Under the pieces are notes generated by a model. It made no database searches. It was not told the DNA's origin and saw only the letters and a list, made by a program, of their open reading frames with translations. Positions 25,017-33,513 of a stretch of DNA of 36,937 bases are shown here, piece after piece (the first letter of the stretch is position 1; each line of letters starts with the position of its first letter). Source of the DNA: Candidatus Mucispirillum faecigallinarum (GTDB lineage Bacteria; Chrysiogenota; Deferribacteres; Deferribacterales; Mucispirillaceae); NCBI GenBank assembly GCA_019116905.1, contig DXAQ01000049.1, positions 1-36,937 on the forward strand, in the 5' to 3' direction. The position numbers were made by a program, and so were the translations under genes.

Positions 25017-26123
25017 TTAAATAGTGCCTTTAGCTAAAATACTGCTTCTATCAAGTGTTGGAGTTTTACTTTGTGCTTTTAAAAGTAAGTCTTTTACTTC
25101 ATCACTGATTTTTTCTGGTGCTTTAATATTAATAACAACATATAAATCACCATTAATATTTTTTCTAAGCACAGGCATACCTTTTCCTTTAAGTCTTAAT
25201 TTTTGCCCGCTTTTTACACCAGCTGGTATATTTAAGTTGACAGCTCCATAAGGAGTAGGCACTGTTAATTTAGTTCCAAGTGCTGCTTCAAAAATGTCTA
25301 TATCCATATTAATAGTTAAATCACTGCCATTTCTTTCATATACTGGGCTGTCAATAACTGTAGTTTTAATATATAAATCACCTTCAGGCGCACCATTTTC
25401 CCCAGCATTTCCTTTACCTGCTACCCTTATTTTAGAGTCATTATCAATACCTGCTGGGATTTTTATTTTAATATGTTCATTAATATGTACATATCCTTTT
25501 GCACCGCATTTTGAGCATGGCTCAACTATTTTTTCACCAGTTCCACCGCAGGCTCTGCATGTTGAAGCAAAGAATGAACCATCACTTGACATTCCAGTTC
25601 CATGACATGCACTGCATGTTGTTTTTTTACCACCTGTGCCGTTACATGCAGGACATGATGCATTTCTATTAATATTTAATTCATAAGTAGTGCCTTTTAC
25701 AGCATCTGCAAATGGAACTTTTATAGAATAAATAATATCAGTTCCTTTTGCAGCTTTTGTCCTGCTCCTGCTTCTTGAAGATTTTGTGGAGAAACCGCCA
25801 AAAAAATCACCAAATAAATCTTCAAAAGATGAACCACCAAAATTAAAGTTACGCATATCTTCGTAATTCATATTTTGGAAGTTATAACCATGACCGCTGT
25901 TTGTAAAAGCATCATGACCTACTGCATCATATTCTTTTCTTTTTTCAGGGTCAGAAAGTACTGCATAAGCTTCTGATAACTCTTTAAATTTATTTTCTGC
26001 ATCTTTATCACCAGGGTTTACATCTGGGTGATATTTTCTGGCAAGAGTTCTATAACTTTTTTTAATTTCATCAGCTGTTGCAGTTTTGCTTACACCTAAT
26101 ATGTCATAATAATTTTTAGCCAT
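25017..26123 (-). CDS. dnaJ: DnaJ-type co-chaperone
   Basis: A type I Hsp40, 368 residues. The J domain (1-70) has His32-Pro33-Asp34, which stimulates the ATPase of DnaK. A Gly/Phe/Ser-rich linker (about 72-120, unusually rich in Ser/Arg/Lys at [13 protein letters not shown]) leads to four zinc-finger repeats: [24 protein letters not shown] and CSKCGAKG. The two substrate-binding beta domains follow. Neither dnaK nor grpE is in the window, so this may be a second dnaJ; the link to hspR and clpB is typical of that type. GAGG lies 6 bases before the start. Confidence 0.93.
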   Translation of the reverse strand: MAKNYYDILGVSKTATADEIKKSYRTLARKYHPDVNPGDKDAENKFKELSEAYAVLSDPEKRKEYDAVGHDAFTNSGHGYNFQNMNYEDMRNFNFGGSSFEDLFGDFFGGFSTKSSRSRSRTKAAKGTDIIYSIKVPFADAVKGTTYELNINRNASCPACNGTGGKKTTCSACHGTGMSSDGSFFASTCRACGGTGEKIVEPCSKCGAKGYVHINEHIKIKIPAGIDNDSKIRVAGKGNAGENGAPEGDLYIKTTVIDSPVYERNGSDLTINMDIDIFEAALGTKLTVPTPYGAVNLNIPAGVKSGQKLRLKGKGMPVLRKNINGDLYVVINIKAPEKISDEVKDLLLKAQSKTPTLDRSSILAKGTI

Positions 26124-26142
26124 TGTAACCTCAATATATTAT

Positions 26143-26550
26143 TCAATATGAATTTTTTATATTTTTATTTAAAACTATTTTTAATATACCGTCTTTTAAT
26201 GATGCTTTCACAGAAGAAGTATCAATAGCAGCAGGAATAGCAAAAGTTCTGCAAAATCTGCCGCTTACACTTTCTATTTTGCACATATAGTCATCATTTT
26301 CAAAATCTTCTGATAATACTTTTTTATTACCACTAATAGATAATATACCATCACTTATATTTACTTCCATATCATTTTCAGACACGCCTGGAAGTTCTGC
26401 ATAAAGTATAATCACATTATCATTTTCTACAACATCTACAACAGGCAGCCAATCGTATGATTTTTCTTTAAAAGAATTATTTATAAGTTTATCAATATGT
26501 TTTTCCATAAAGAATAAATCTTTTAAAGGGTCCCATTTCATTATACTCAT
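26143..26550 (-). CDS. Small heat-shock protein (Hsp20)
   Basis: A 135-residue alpha-crystallin-domain chaperone that holds unfolding proteins for the DnaK/ClpB machinery. The domain spans about residues 35-130, with VDVVENDNVIILYAELPGV at its start and the C-terminal signature 'ASLKDGILKIVL' (A-x-x-x-G-x-L). The short N-terminal arm (MKWDPLKDLFFMEKHIDKL) is typical. The C-terminal IxI motif is weak. It is first in the heat-shock operon; AAGGTGA lies 5 bases before ATG 26550, which supports that start over the ATG three codons on. Confidence 0.93.
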   Translation of the reverse strand: MSIMKWDPLKDLFFMEKHIDKLINNSFKEKSYDWLPVVDVVENDNVIILYAELPGVSENDMEVNISDGILSISGNKKVLSEDFENDDYMCKIESVSGRFCRTFAIPAAIDTSSVKASLKDGILKIVLNKNIKNSY

Positions 26551-26578
26551 ATATCACCTTATACATTAGTATGGATAT

Positions 26579-26607
26579 AATATGTGATTTGAGTCTAATT
26601 CTGTCAA
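26579..26607 (-). promoter_or_regulatory. Promoter of the hsp20-dnaJ-hspR-clpB operon
   Basis: On the minus strand a perfect -35 TTGACA (26602-26607), a 17-base spacer and CATATT (26579-26584) lie 29 bases upstream of hsp20. The -35 is built into the HAIR-like operator, so repressor binding would block the polymerase. Confidence 0.7.
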
Positions 26608-26608
26608 G
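26588..26608. promoter_or_regulatory. HAIR-like HspR operator
   Basis: TTTGAGT-N7-TGTCAAG (plus strand) matches the HAIR consensus CTTGAGT-N7-ACTCAAG at 11 of 14 arm positions with the exact 7-base spacing. It overlaps the -35 and the spacer of the heat-shock promoter, and hspR is the third gene of the operon. Confidence 0.75.
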
Positions 26609-26649
26609 TGATTTTATAAAAAAAATAATTTTAATTTTTTTAAAACTAG

Positions 26650-26658
26650 TGCTATAAT
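26650..26658 (+). promoter_or_regulatory. Extended -10 promoter element for the TonB gene
   Basis: TGC-TATAAT is a perfect -10 hexamer (26653-26658) with an upstream TGn, 26 bases before the start of the TonB-like gene. There is no convincing -35. Confidence 0.5.
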
Positions 26659-26684
26659 AAATTGTTATATTAAATGTAGGTGAA

Positions 26685-27482
26685 ATGAAGTCATATAGAT
26701 TGTTAGCAGTTACAATATTATTATCATTAATACTGCATATATTAGTAATATTTTTTGTTAAATTTGTTCGTGAAGAACCAAAGGCGGAGGAGCATCCAAA
26801 AGGAGAGCCTGTTGAAATAGAGGTAATACCAAAAGAAAAACCAAAAGAAAATCCTTATTTGACAGCACCTGAAACAGATGATGCAGAAACTACTCTTGAC
26901 CATGATACATACGGCGGTAAAAGTGGAGGAGAAAGTGAAAGCCAGGATGAGCAGGGTGGAAGTCCTGCTAAAAGTCGTGATGTAACTAAAAAAGATATTA
27001 CTCCTCCAAAAGTTGAAAATAAAGTAAATGAAAGCAATGTGCAGGAAGAAGAAACAGCTCCATATAAGCTGAACCTTTATGATAATCAGGAAATTATCAA
27101 TAGAATAGCTAATGCAAAAAAAACTCCGCCAAAAGGGGAAGACAGCGCATCATATAACGTATTTGAAGAAAGGTATGCATCATATTTTGCAAAATTTCGC
27201 AGGCGTATCTATCAATTATGGGAATATCCTGCTGCCTCTATTGCAAGGGGTGAAACTGGTGTTGTTAAACTTTCTTTTTCAATATTAAAAGACGGCTCTA
27301 TTGTAAATGTCAGGATGCTTGAATCAAGCGGTTACCCTAATCTAGACAGGGAAGTTATGCGTGTTATTAAAAATATGGGTAAAGTACCGCTGCCAAAATC
27401 TTATGAATTAAACCAGTTAAATATTGAAGAAGCTTATTTTATATACTCTATTGGCAGCGGGTTTGGAAGATTTTTAGAGTAA
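26685..27482 (+). CDS. TonB-family energy transducer
   Basis: A 265-residue TonB-like protein that would pass the energy of the inner-membrane ExbBD motor to outer-membrane receptors. A single N-terminal membrane helix (about residues 7-25), a Pro/Glu/Lys-rich spacer (about 30-125) for crossing the periplasm, and a C-terminal TonB domain (about 165-260) with FRRRIYQLWEYPAASIARGETGVVKLSF and LESSGYPNLDREVMRVI. No exbB or exbD is adjacent. A TolA-like role is less likely because the C-terminal motif is TonB-type. AGGTGA lies 3 bases upstream of the start, divergent from the heat-shock operon. Confidence 0.88.
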   Translation: MKSYRLLAVTILLSLILHILVIFFVKFVREEPKAEEHPKGEPVEIEVIPKEKPKENPYLTAPETDDAETTLDHDTYGGKSGGESESQDEQGGSPAKSRDVTKKDITPPKVENKVNESNVQEEETAPYKLNLYDNQEIINRIANAKKTPPKGEDSASYNVFEERYASYFAKFRRRIYQLWEYPAASIARGETGVVKLSFSILKDGSIVNVRMLESSGYPNLDREVMRVIKNMGKVPLPKSYELNQLNIEEAYFIYSIGSGFGRFLE

Positions 27483-27580
27483 ATGTGTAAAAAAATATAA
27501 AAAAAGTATTTTTTTGCTTTATAAAAATATTTTTTTCTTATAAAATAAATTAAATATTAATAAAATTTTAAGGTGCAAAT

Positions 27581-28651
27581 ATGAGCGAAAAGAAATGGGA
27601 TTTAAAATGGATGGCATGGGAAATAACATCAGCATGTAATTTAAGATGTGTTCACTGTCGTTCTTCATCAGAAGTATGTTCTCCCGTTGGTAAATTTACA
27701 TTAGAAAAGGCAAAAAATTTAATAGATGATATAGCATCCTTTGCATCGCCTGTTGTAGTTATTTCTGGCGGTGAACCATTAACAAGGCCGGATGTTTTTG
27801 ATATTGCAAAATACGGCACAGATGCTGGTCTTAAAATGGCAATGGCTACAAATGGAGTATTAGTAACAGATGAAGTATGTGAAAAAATAAAATCATCTGG
27901 AATACGTATAGTATCAATGAGTTTAGACGGCCCTAATGCAGAAGTTCATGATGATTTTAGAGGCGGCATAGCTGGTGCATTTGAAGGGGTGGAAAGAGCA
28001 GCTGCACTTTTTAATAAACATGGTATTAAATTTATTATTAACTCCTCTTTTACAAAACGTAACCAGCCTTATATTATGGAAACTTTTAGAAAAGCAAAAG
28101 AACTTGGTGCTCATGCCTGGTATATGTTTTTAATTGTTCCAACAGGCAGAGGCGAAGAAATATTTAAAGAGCTTGTATCAAAAGAAGATTATGAAGAAAT
28201 ATTAGAGTGGCACTATAAAATGGAAAGGGAGGAAGATGAAATATTAGTCCGTCCAACATGTGCCCCACAGTATTACAGAATATGGCATGAAAAAAGTAAG
28301 GAGGAAGGAAAAGATACAGAACGACGTTCACTTACTTTTTCAACAGGCGGCGGCAAAGGCTGTATAGCTGGCCAGACAATATGTTTTATTAACTCTGAAG
28401 GGGACGTGCTGCCTTGCTCATATTTCCCAGAGCCTGCAGGTAATGTATTTGAAAAATCATTAAAAGAAATATGGGATACATCGCCTTTATTTGAAGATTT
28501 AAGAGATTTTAGGCGCTATGAAGGTAAATGTGGCGTATGTAAATATTTAAAAGTATGTGGCGGCTGCCGTGCACGAGCTTATGCTGTAACTGGTTCTTAT
28601 CTTTCTGAAGAACCATTCTGCAACTACATACCAGCAAATTATAAAGGTTAA
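27581..28651 (+). CDS. ahbD: Radical SAM/SPASM protein, AhbD-like (heme b synthase)
   Basis: A 356-residue radical SAM enzyme with a SPASM domain. The SAM cluster motif is CNLRCVHC (Cys19, Cys23, Cys26), followed by [10 protein letters not shown]. The C-terminal half has [16 protein letters not shown], then [17 protein letters not shown] and a late Cys, enough for auxiliary Fe-S clusters. The pattern, down to 'EEPFC' near the end, fits AhbD, which decarboxylates iron-coproporphyrin to heme b in the siroheme-dependent pathway of sulfate reducers and archaea. The related NirJ and AhbC enzymes are close alternatives. No other heme gene lies nearby. AAGGTG precedes the start. Confidence 0.68.
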   Translation: MSEKKWDLKWMAWEITSACNLRCVHCRSSSEVCSPVGKFTLEKAKNLIDDIASFASPVVVISGGEPLTRPDVFDIAKYGTDAGLKMAMATNGVLVTDEVCEKIKSSGIRIVSMSLDGPNAEVHDDFRGGIAGAFEGVERAAALFNKHGIKFIINSSFTKRNQPYIMETFRKAKELGAHAWYMFLIVPTGRGEEIFKELVSKEDYEEILEWHYKMEREEDEILVRPTCAPQYYRIWHEKSKEEGKDTERRSLTFSTGGGKGCIAGQTICFINSEGDVLPCSYFPEPAGNVFEKSLKEIWDTSPLFEDLRDFRRYEGKCGVCKYLKVCGGCRARAYAVTGSYLSEEPFCNYIPANYKG

Positions 28652-28682
28652 TTCATAAAAAACATAAAAAGGAGGACGAGAT

Positions 28683-30245
28683 ATGTCTGAGTTAGAAAAC
28701 AGAATAAGGGATAAAAGCCTGCTTTCAAAAATTACTACACCTGAGAAATTAATACCTTTATTTAAGGAAACTGAAAAAAGGATATTAAATGTAGGCTTTT
28801 CAGGGTTTACACCTGTTGGTTATCCAAAAGTTATGCCATTAGTTCTTGCAGACTATGTTGAAAAAAATAACTTAAAAGGTAAATGGCGTTTTAACCTTTT
28901 TGTTGGTGCGTCAATGGGGGCAGAAGTTGAAGACAGGTGGGCAGAATTAGAACTTACTAATATGCGCTGGCCATATCAAACTGCAAAAGTATTAAATAAA
29001 AAAATAAATGACGGCTCTATAAAAATGGGCGATAAACATTTATCTATGTTTTCGCAGGATTTTCTTTATGGTTTTTATACAAAAGACAGTGGCGGCGGTT
29101 TAGATATTGCAGTAATTGAAGCATCTGCTATTGATGAAAACGGCAATATTATTCTTGCAGGCTCAGTTGGTGCTGCTCCTGAATTTATTGCAATGGCTGA
29201 TAAGATTATTGTAGAAATCAATACTCATAACCCTTCTTTTGAGGGTATGCATGATATTATAGTAAGTGATAAACCTCCTTATAAAAAAATCATACCTATA
29301 ACAGATGTAAGGCAAAGAATAGGTACTCCTTTTGTGCCAACTGATAAAAGTAAAATTGTTGGTATTATAGAATCTACTAAACCAGATAACGGCAGAGCTG
29401 TAAGAGGCAGCGATGAAGTATCAGATACTATTGCTCAGCATATTATAGATTTCTTCCAGGCAGAAGTAAAAGCAGGGCGTATGCCTAAAAATTTACTGCC
29501 GCTTCAATCTGGTGTTGGCTCTATTGCAAATGCAGTAGTTCTTGGACTTACTAACTCTCCATTTGAAAATTTAACAGTTTACAGTGAAGTGCTTCAAGAT
29601 GGATTTTTACCATTTTTAGATTCAGGTAAATGTAAATTTATTAATGCTACTTCTGTTTCATTATCAAATGAAGGTTTTGAACACTGGTGGAAAAATTATG
29701 ATACATACCGTGAAAAAGTTCTTTTAAGACCTATGCAGATTTCTAATAACCCAGAAGTAGTTCGCAGGTTAGGTGTAATTTCTATGAATACACCTGTAGA
29801 AGTAGATTTTTACGGACATGCAAACTCAACACTTGTAGGCGGTACAAGAATGTTAAACGGTATAGGCGGTTCAGGTGATTTTGCTCGTGCAGCTTATATT
29901 TCTATTATGCATACTCCGTCATGCAGACCAAGTAAAACAGACAAGTTTGGTATTTCAGCAGTTGTGCCAAAAGTGCCACACGTAGACCATACTGAACATG
30001 ATTTAGATGTAATTGTTACAGAGCAGGGGCTTGCAGATTTACGTGGTCTTGACCCAAAAGACAGAGCAAAAGTTATGATTGAAAAATGTGCTCACCCAGC
30101 TTATAAAGATTATTTAAAAGATTATTTAGACAGGGCTATAAAAGCAACAGGTAACCAGCATGAACCTCAAATATTAAGAGAATGTTACGATATGCACATA
30201 AGCCTTGCTGAAAATGGCACAATGCGTTTCTGGGAAAAAAAGTAA
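28683..30245 (+). CDS. Succinyl-CoA:acetate CoA-transferase (acetyl-CoA hydrolase family)
   Basis: A 520-residue class I CoA-transferase of the Cat1/AarC/ScpC group. VGFSGFTPVGYPK at the N-terminus, the catalytic Glu of YSEVLQDG (Glu302) and the oxyanion region NGIGGSGDFARAAY are in place, with 'VTEQGLADLRGLDPKDRA' near the end. It probably moves CoA between succinyl-CoA and acetate, closing a TCA variant or releasing acetate in anaerobic metabolism. Substrate choice within this family cannot be read from sequence alone. An excellent AAAAAGGAGG lies 8 bases before the ATG, which suggests high expression. Confidence 0.85.
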   Translation: MSELENRIRDKSLLSKITTPEKLIPLFKETEKRILNVGFSGFTPVGYPKVMPLVLADYVEKNNLKGKWRFNLFVGASMGAEVEDRWAELELTNMRWPYQTAKVLNKKINDGSIKMGDKHLSMFSQDFLYGFYTKDSGGGLDIAVIEASAIDENGNIILAGSVGAAPEFIAMADKIIVEINTHNPSFEGMHDIIVSDKPPYKKIIPITDVRQRIGTPFVPTDKSKIVGIIESTKPDNGRAVRGSDEVSDTIAQHIIDFFQAEVKAGRMPKNLLPLQSGVGSIANAVVLGLTNSPFENLTVYSEVLQDGFLPFLDSGKCKFINATSVSLSNEGFEHWWKNYDTYREKVLLRPMQISNNPEVVRRLGVISMNTPVEVDFYGHANSTLVGGTRMLNGIGGSGDFARAAYISIMHTPSCRPSKTDKFGISAVVPKVPHVDHTEHDLDVIVTEQGLADLRGLDPKDRAKVMIEKCAHPAYKDYLKDYLDRAIKATGNQHEPQILRECYDMHISLAENGTMRFWEKK

Positions 30246-30251
30246 TATAAA

Positions 30252-30992
30252 ATGATTATTTTATTTTCACCAAGCGAAAGCAAAACAAAACTTGATGAAT
30301 TTGGCAGTATATGCAGCGACAGCTTTATTTTTAATAAGCTTTATGAAAAAAGAATGGAGGCTGTTAATATATATAATAATTATATTAACAGCCATAAGGC
30401 AGATGAGCTTTTAGATATTTTTGGTATAAAGGATATTGAAGAAATAAAGCAGTATCAAAATGATATTTTTAAAAGCGCCACATGTACTGCTATTAAAAGA
30501 TACAGCGGGGTAAGTTATACTTACCTTGCTTTTAATTCTTTAAATGAAGATGCTCAAAAATATATTTTAGATAATGTTATAATTTTTTCAAACCTTTTTG
30601 GCCCAGTTTCAGCAAATGACAAGCTTCCCTTTTATAAATTAAAGCAGGGAGCAAAAATAGAAAATTTTGCTTTTGAAACATATTATAAAAAAGTATTTTC
30701 TAACTCATTAGATGAATATATAAACTCTCAAGATATAGTTGATTTGCGGGCAGGGTTTTATGAAAAATTTTATAAAATAAATAAACCATACCTTACTTTT
30801 AAATTTATAAAAAATGGAAAAGTAGTAAGCCATTTTGCAAAAGCATATAGAGGTATTCTTTTAAAAACAATGGCAGAAAATAATATTATTAAAAGCTGCG
30901 ATATACTTTCATGTCTGCCTGCAGCTCTTGAAATAATAGATAAAAACAAGCATGGCTTAAAAGAAGAAATAGTTTTAAATGTATTAGATTAA
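30252..30992 (+). CDS. yaaA: YaaA-family peroxide stress protein (DUF328)
   Basis: A 246-residue YaaA/UPF0246 protein, known in E. coli to lower free iron during peroxide stress and to bind DNA. Family signatures are MIILFSPSESKT at the N-terminus, RYSGVSYTYLAF, SNLFGPVSANDKLPFYKL, DLRAGFYEKFYKI and SHFAKAYRG. It starts 6 bases after the CoA-transferase stop, so it is probably co-transcribed. Its end overlaps the end of the convergent zapE-like gene by 4 bases. The iron-uptake genes elsewhere in the window make an iron-limiting role plausible. Confidence 0.9.
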   Translation: MIILFSPSESKTKLDEFGSICSDSFIFNKLYEKRMEAVNIYNNYINSHKADELLDIFGIKDIEEIKQYQNDIFKSATCTAIKRYSGVSYTYLAFNSLNEDAQKYILDNVIIFSNLFGPVSANDKLPFYKLKQGAKIENFAFETYYKKVFSNSLDEYINSQDIVDLRAGFYEKFYKINKPYLTFKFIKNGKVVSHFAKAYRGILLKTMAENNIIKSCDILSCLPAALEIIDKNKHGLKEEIVLNVLD

Positions 30993-32011
30993 TCTTTAAA
31001 AAATAACCCTAATTCATCAAGCCTTGAATTACACCTTAAAAACTGGCGTTCAAAAGATGTTTCCATAAGCTCCTGTGGAAATATATTTTCATTAATCTGC
31101 CCATTAAAAAAAAGTTTTGTATCATGATAATAGCAGTGGTCAATAAATATTGTAAACCTAAGAGCATCATTTATTTTTGTAAATGGTTTAAAACCTGTTA
31201 TAAATACTGCATCAAATGTTTTAGGTATTACAAAAAATTTAAAAGGGTGGTTATTCTGCAGTGTTACTATTAAATCATTAAAATCTACAAGCAGCTTATC
31301 TTTTTTAGGCTCATAAGTTTCTGCCACTTCTTGAAATGATTTATTAGAAAATACAGCCTGCCATGCAGCTAAATTAATTCTAAAACTTTTACCCTCTACT
31401 GTAATTGTATCAAAAGTATTTGAAATAATACCTAACTCTCTTGCAAACTGTGTAGTATCAAATTTACCACCGCCAAGCTCCTTTGGCAGCCTGTTAGATG
31501 TGGTAATAATAGTAGTGCCGTCATTAATACTGTCTATAAACCTGGCAGCCATACGAGTAGTTGCAGGGTCATCTAAATCAAACTCATCTATAAGTAATAA
31601 ATCAATTGGTTTAAAATATTCTATTGTTTTTTCAAGCCCTGAATAGTTCATAAAATAAGTTAATTCTAAAAAACTCATAAAAGCTTTACTGCCTTTAAAA
31701 TTATGGAAACATGCAGAAAGCAGGTGAGTTTTACCTATTCCATAAGTACCATCAATATAAATATTTTTAGCAATTTTTTCATGTTTTTGTTTTTTAGAAA
31801 AAAAAGAACGTTTTTTTGCTTTTTTTTCTTTATTAGAAATACTGCGTAATAACTCTTTTAATGCTGCCTGAGAAGGATATGCAGCATCATCATGGTAATT
31901 ATCAAATGTGCAGTCTTTAAATTTTGGATGAGGGCGAAGTTCGCTGAAACACTCATCAATTGAAACATTAAAATTTATTGTGTTGATATCTTTGCAATTA
32001 TAGTTTATCAT
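30989..32011 (-). CDS. zapE: ZapE/AFG1-like ATPase
   Basis: A P-loop ATPase of the AFG1/ZapE family, about 340 residues. Walker A is GTYGIGKTHLL and Walker B LLLIDEFDLDDP, followed by sensor-type TTSNRLPKELGGGKF. The text around these (IDGTYGIGKTHLL, FMSFLELTYF) is like the actinobacterial ZapE form; classical proteobacterial ZapE has GGVGRGKT and FDEFQV. A basic linker before the P-loop (KKAKKRSFFSKKQK) is unusual. ZapE acts at the division ring in E. coli; here that is inferred. The track start is a TTG at 32065 that overlaps the divergent gene; ATG 32011 is more likely, though no Shine-Dalgarno is seen. Confidence 0.82.
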   Translation of the reverse strand: MINYNCKDINTINFNVSIDECFSELRPHPKFKDCTFDNYHDDAAYPSQAALKELLRSISNKEKKAKKRSFFSKKQKHEKIAKNIYIDGTYGIGKTHLLSACFHNFKGSKAFMSFLELTYFMNYSGLEKTIEYFKPIDLLLIDEFDLDDPATTRMAARFIDSINDGTTIITTSNRLPKELGGGKFDTTQFARELGIISNTFDTITVEGKSFRINLAAWQAVFSNKSFQEVAETYEPKKDKLLVDFNDLIVTLQNNHPFKFFVIPKTFDAVFITGFKPFTKINDALRFTIFIDHCYYHDTKLFFNGQINENIFPQELMETSFERQFLRCNSRLDELGLFFKD

Positions 32012-32057
32012 AATGAAACATATTATATGATTTTTAAAAATAATCAAGGAGTTTATT

Positions 32058-32825
32058 ATGCTCAAACAAATATCTGATATAGTATTAGAAGCAGGATGTA
32101 TTGTTAAAGAGGGTTTTTATTCTGCAAAAAATATAAATCATAAAGGGGAAGTTGATTTAGTTACTGATTTTGATATCAGGACAGAAAATTTTTTAAAAGA
32201 AAAACTTCAAAAAGTATTTCCTTCATTTACTATCATAGGGGAAGAAACAAGTGCCGAAGGCAGCTACCCAGCTGAAAATGTTATTTTTATTGACCCAATA
32301 GACGGTACAACAAATTTTGTACATGGTGTTCCATTTGTGGCAGTATCTGTTGGTGTTATTACTGATTCTGAAACAAAATACGGTGTTGTATATAACCCAA
32401 TACTAGATGAACTTTATTCTGCAGAAACTGGTAAAGGTGCTTTTTGTAACGGCTCGCCTTTAAAAGTTTCAGATAATGCATCTTTAATTAATTCATTAGT
32501 TGCAACAGGTTTCCCTTATAAAAAAGATAACCTGCCATATTTAATGAAAGTATTAGAAGAAGTATTAAAATCAACACAAGGCATAAGGCGTGCAGGTGCT
32601 GCATCTCTTGATTTATGCTACACTGCAAAAGGTATTTATGACCTTTATTATGAAACAAGATTACAGCCATGGGATATGGCAGGCGGAATAATTATAGTCA
32701 GGGAAGCAGGTGGTATTGTAACAAAACTTGACGGCAGATATCACGATATGGACGATGACAGCCTTATTGCATCTAACGGCTTAATACATAAAGAATTTCT
32801 AAATATATTAAATGAAATAAAATAA
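32058..32825 (+). CDS. suhB: Inositol-1-monophosphatase (SuhB-like)
   Basis: A 255-residue Mg-dependent phosphatase of the inositol monophosphatase family. The metal ligands are in GEET (Glu62/Glu63 region), DPIDGTTNF (Asp79, Asp82) and the C-terminal WDMAGGIIIVREAGG, with the Asp that activates water. Substrates may be inositol phosphate or a related sugar phosphate; in E. coli SuhB also aids rRNA antitermination. AAGGAG lies 6 bases before the start. The gene is divergent from zapE and ends at a long bidirectional hairpin. Confidence 0.9.
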   Translation: MLKQISDIVLEAGCIVKEGFYSAKNINHKGEVDLVTDFDIRTENFLKEKLQKVFPSFTIIGEETSAEGSYPAENVIFIDPIDGTTNFVHGVPFVAVSVGVITDSETKYGVVYNPILDELYSAETGKGAFCNGSPLKVSDNASLINSLVATGFPYKKDNLPYLMKVLEEVLKSTQGIRRAGAASLDLCYTAKGIYDLYYETRLQPWDMAGGIIIVREAGGIVTKLDGRYHDMDDDSLIASNGLIHKEFLNILNEIK

Positions 32826-32837
32826 TATTTTAATTAA

Positions 32838-32877
32838 CTTCCCAGGTCTGTATATATAAAATATCAGACTTGGGAAG
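32838..32877. terminator. Bidirectional hairpin between suhB and torD-like gene
   Basis: CTTCCCAGGTCTG (32838-32850) pairs with CAGACTTGGGAAG (32865-32877) over 13 bases with one G-U wobble and a 14-base AT loop. Tails are AT-rich on both sides but not pure T. It lies between two convergent genes, 13 bases after suhB and 4 before the other stop. Confidence 0.72.
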
Positions 32878-32880
32878 AAT

Positions 32881-33513
32881 TTATATGTCTAAATAATCAT
32901 ATTCTATATATTTTTTCAATATAGATGCTGTTTCAAAATAAAGTCTGCTTTTATCATACTTTTTTAAATCTAAAACTAAATAATGCAGCAGCGGAAGTAT
33001 ATGTTCATTTATAAAATTATACTGAATATCAATATTATTGATTTCATTATAATTATGGCTATTATTAATATTATTTAAAATCTCTTTATTTTTTAAAGAA
33101 ATATAAGATAATTCTGCAGAAATATGGTCTTCCTGCTCTTTAAAATTATCAGATAAAGAAAGCTTATCTTTTGCATATATTTCAAGTACAATATCTCTTT
33201 TTTCGCCCATAATAAGCCCGGTATTATCAAGATATATTGATTCAACAGGGCATAATATCTTACCATAAGCTCCAGATATAAATAATGAAGTATATATCCT
33301 GTTTAATTCTTCTGCATTATTGTTTTTTAAAAAATTTATAACAAAATTAAGGCTTTCTTCTAAACTATCATCATGCACCTGTTTTGCAAAGTCAATAAGC
33401 TTTGAAAACAGGTTGATGATAATTTCCTTAAAATCATTATTTAAAGGATATGCAAATATTTTAGAAAAGACGGCATAATCTTTATACCGTCTTTCATATA
33501 ACTTCTTTTCCAT
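32881..33513 (-). CDS. TorD-family molybdoenzyme chaperone
   Basis: A 210-residue all-helical protein of the TorD/DmsD family, which binds the twin-arginine leader of a molybdoenzyme and holds it back from export until the cofactor is in. Family features are YTSLFISG with CPVESIYLD, then the loop and helix 'FKEQEDHISAELSYISL', matching the E-x-D-H signature. It begins within the stop codon of the ferredoxin gene (TAATG), so it is translationally coupled to the enzyme genes it serves. The C-terminal half is Asn-rich and divergent. Confidence 0.87.
   Translation of the reverse strand: MEKKLYERRYKDYAVFSKIFAYPLNNDFKEIIINLFSKLIDFAKQVHDDSLEESLNFVINFLKNNNAEELNRIYTSLFISGAYGKILCPVESIYLDNTGLIMGEKRDIVLEIYAKDKLSLSDNFKEQEDHISAELSYISLKNKEILNNINNSHNYNEINNIDIQYNFINEHILPLLHYLVLDLKKYDKSRLYFETASILKKYIEYDYLDI

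Noticed and set aside
27491-27545. A-run/T-run hairpin and a possible TTGCTT promoter before ahbD
   Set aside because: The stem is only A-T homopolymer and the -35/-10 spacing is 18-19 bases with a weak -35. I could not separate either from AT-rich background.
32012-32057. Perfect -10 (TATAAT, minus strand 32022-32027) for zapE
   Set aside because: No -35 at a workable distance, and the transcript would begin about 4 bases before the ATG. Possible, but not supported enough to list.
32065-32065. TTG start of the zapE-like ORF given in the track
   Set aside because: It would overlap the start of the divergent suhB gene and add 18 hydrophobic residues foreign to the family; ATG 32011 is preferred.
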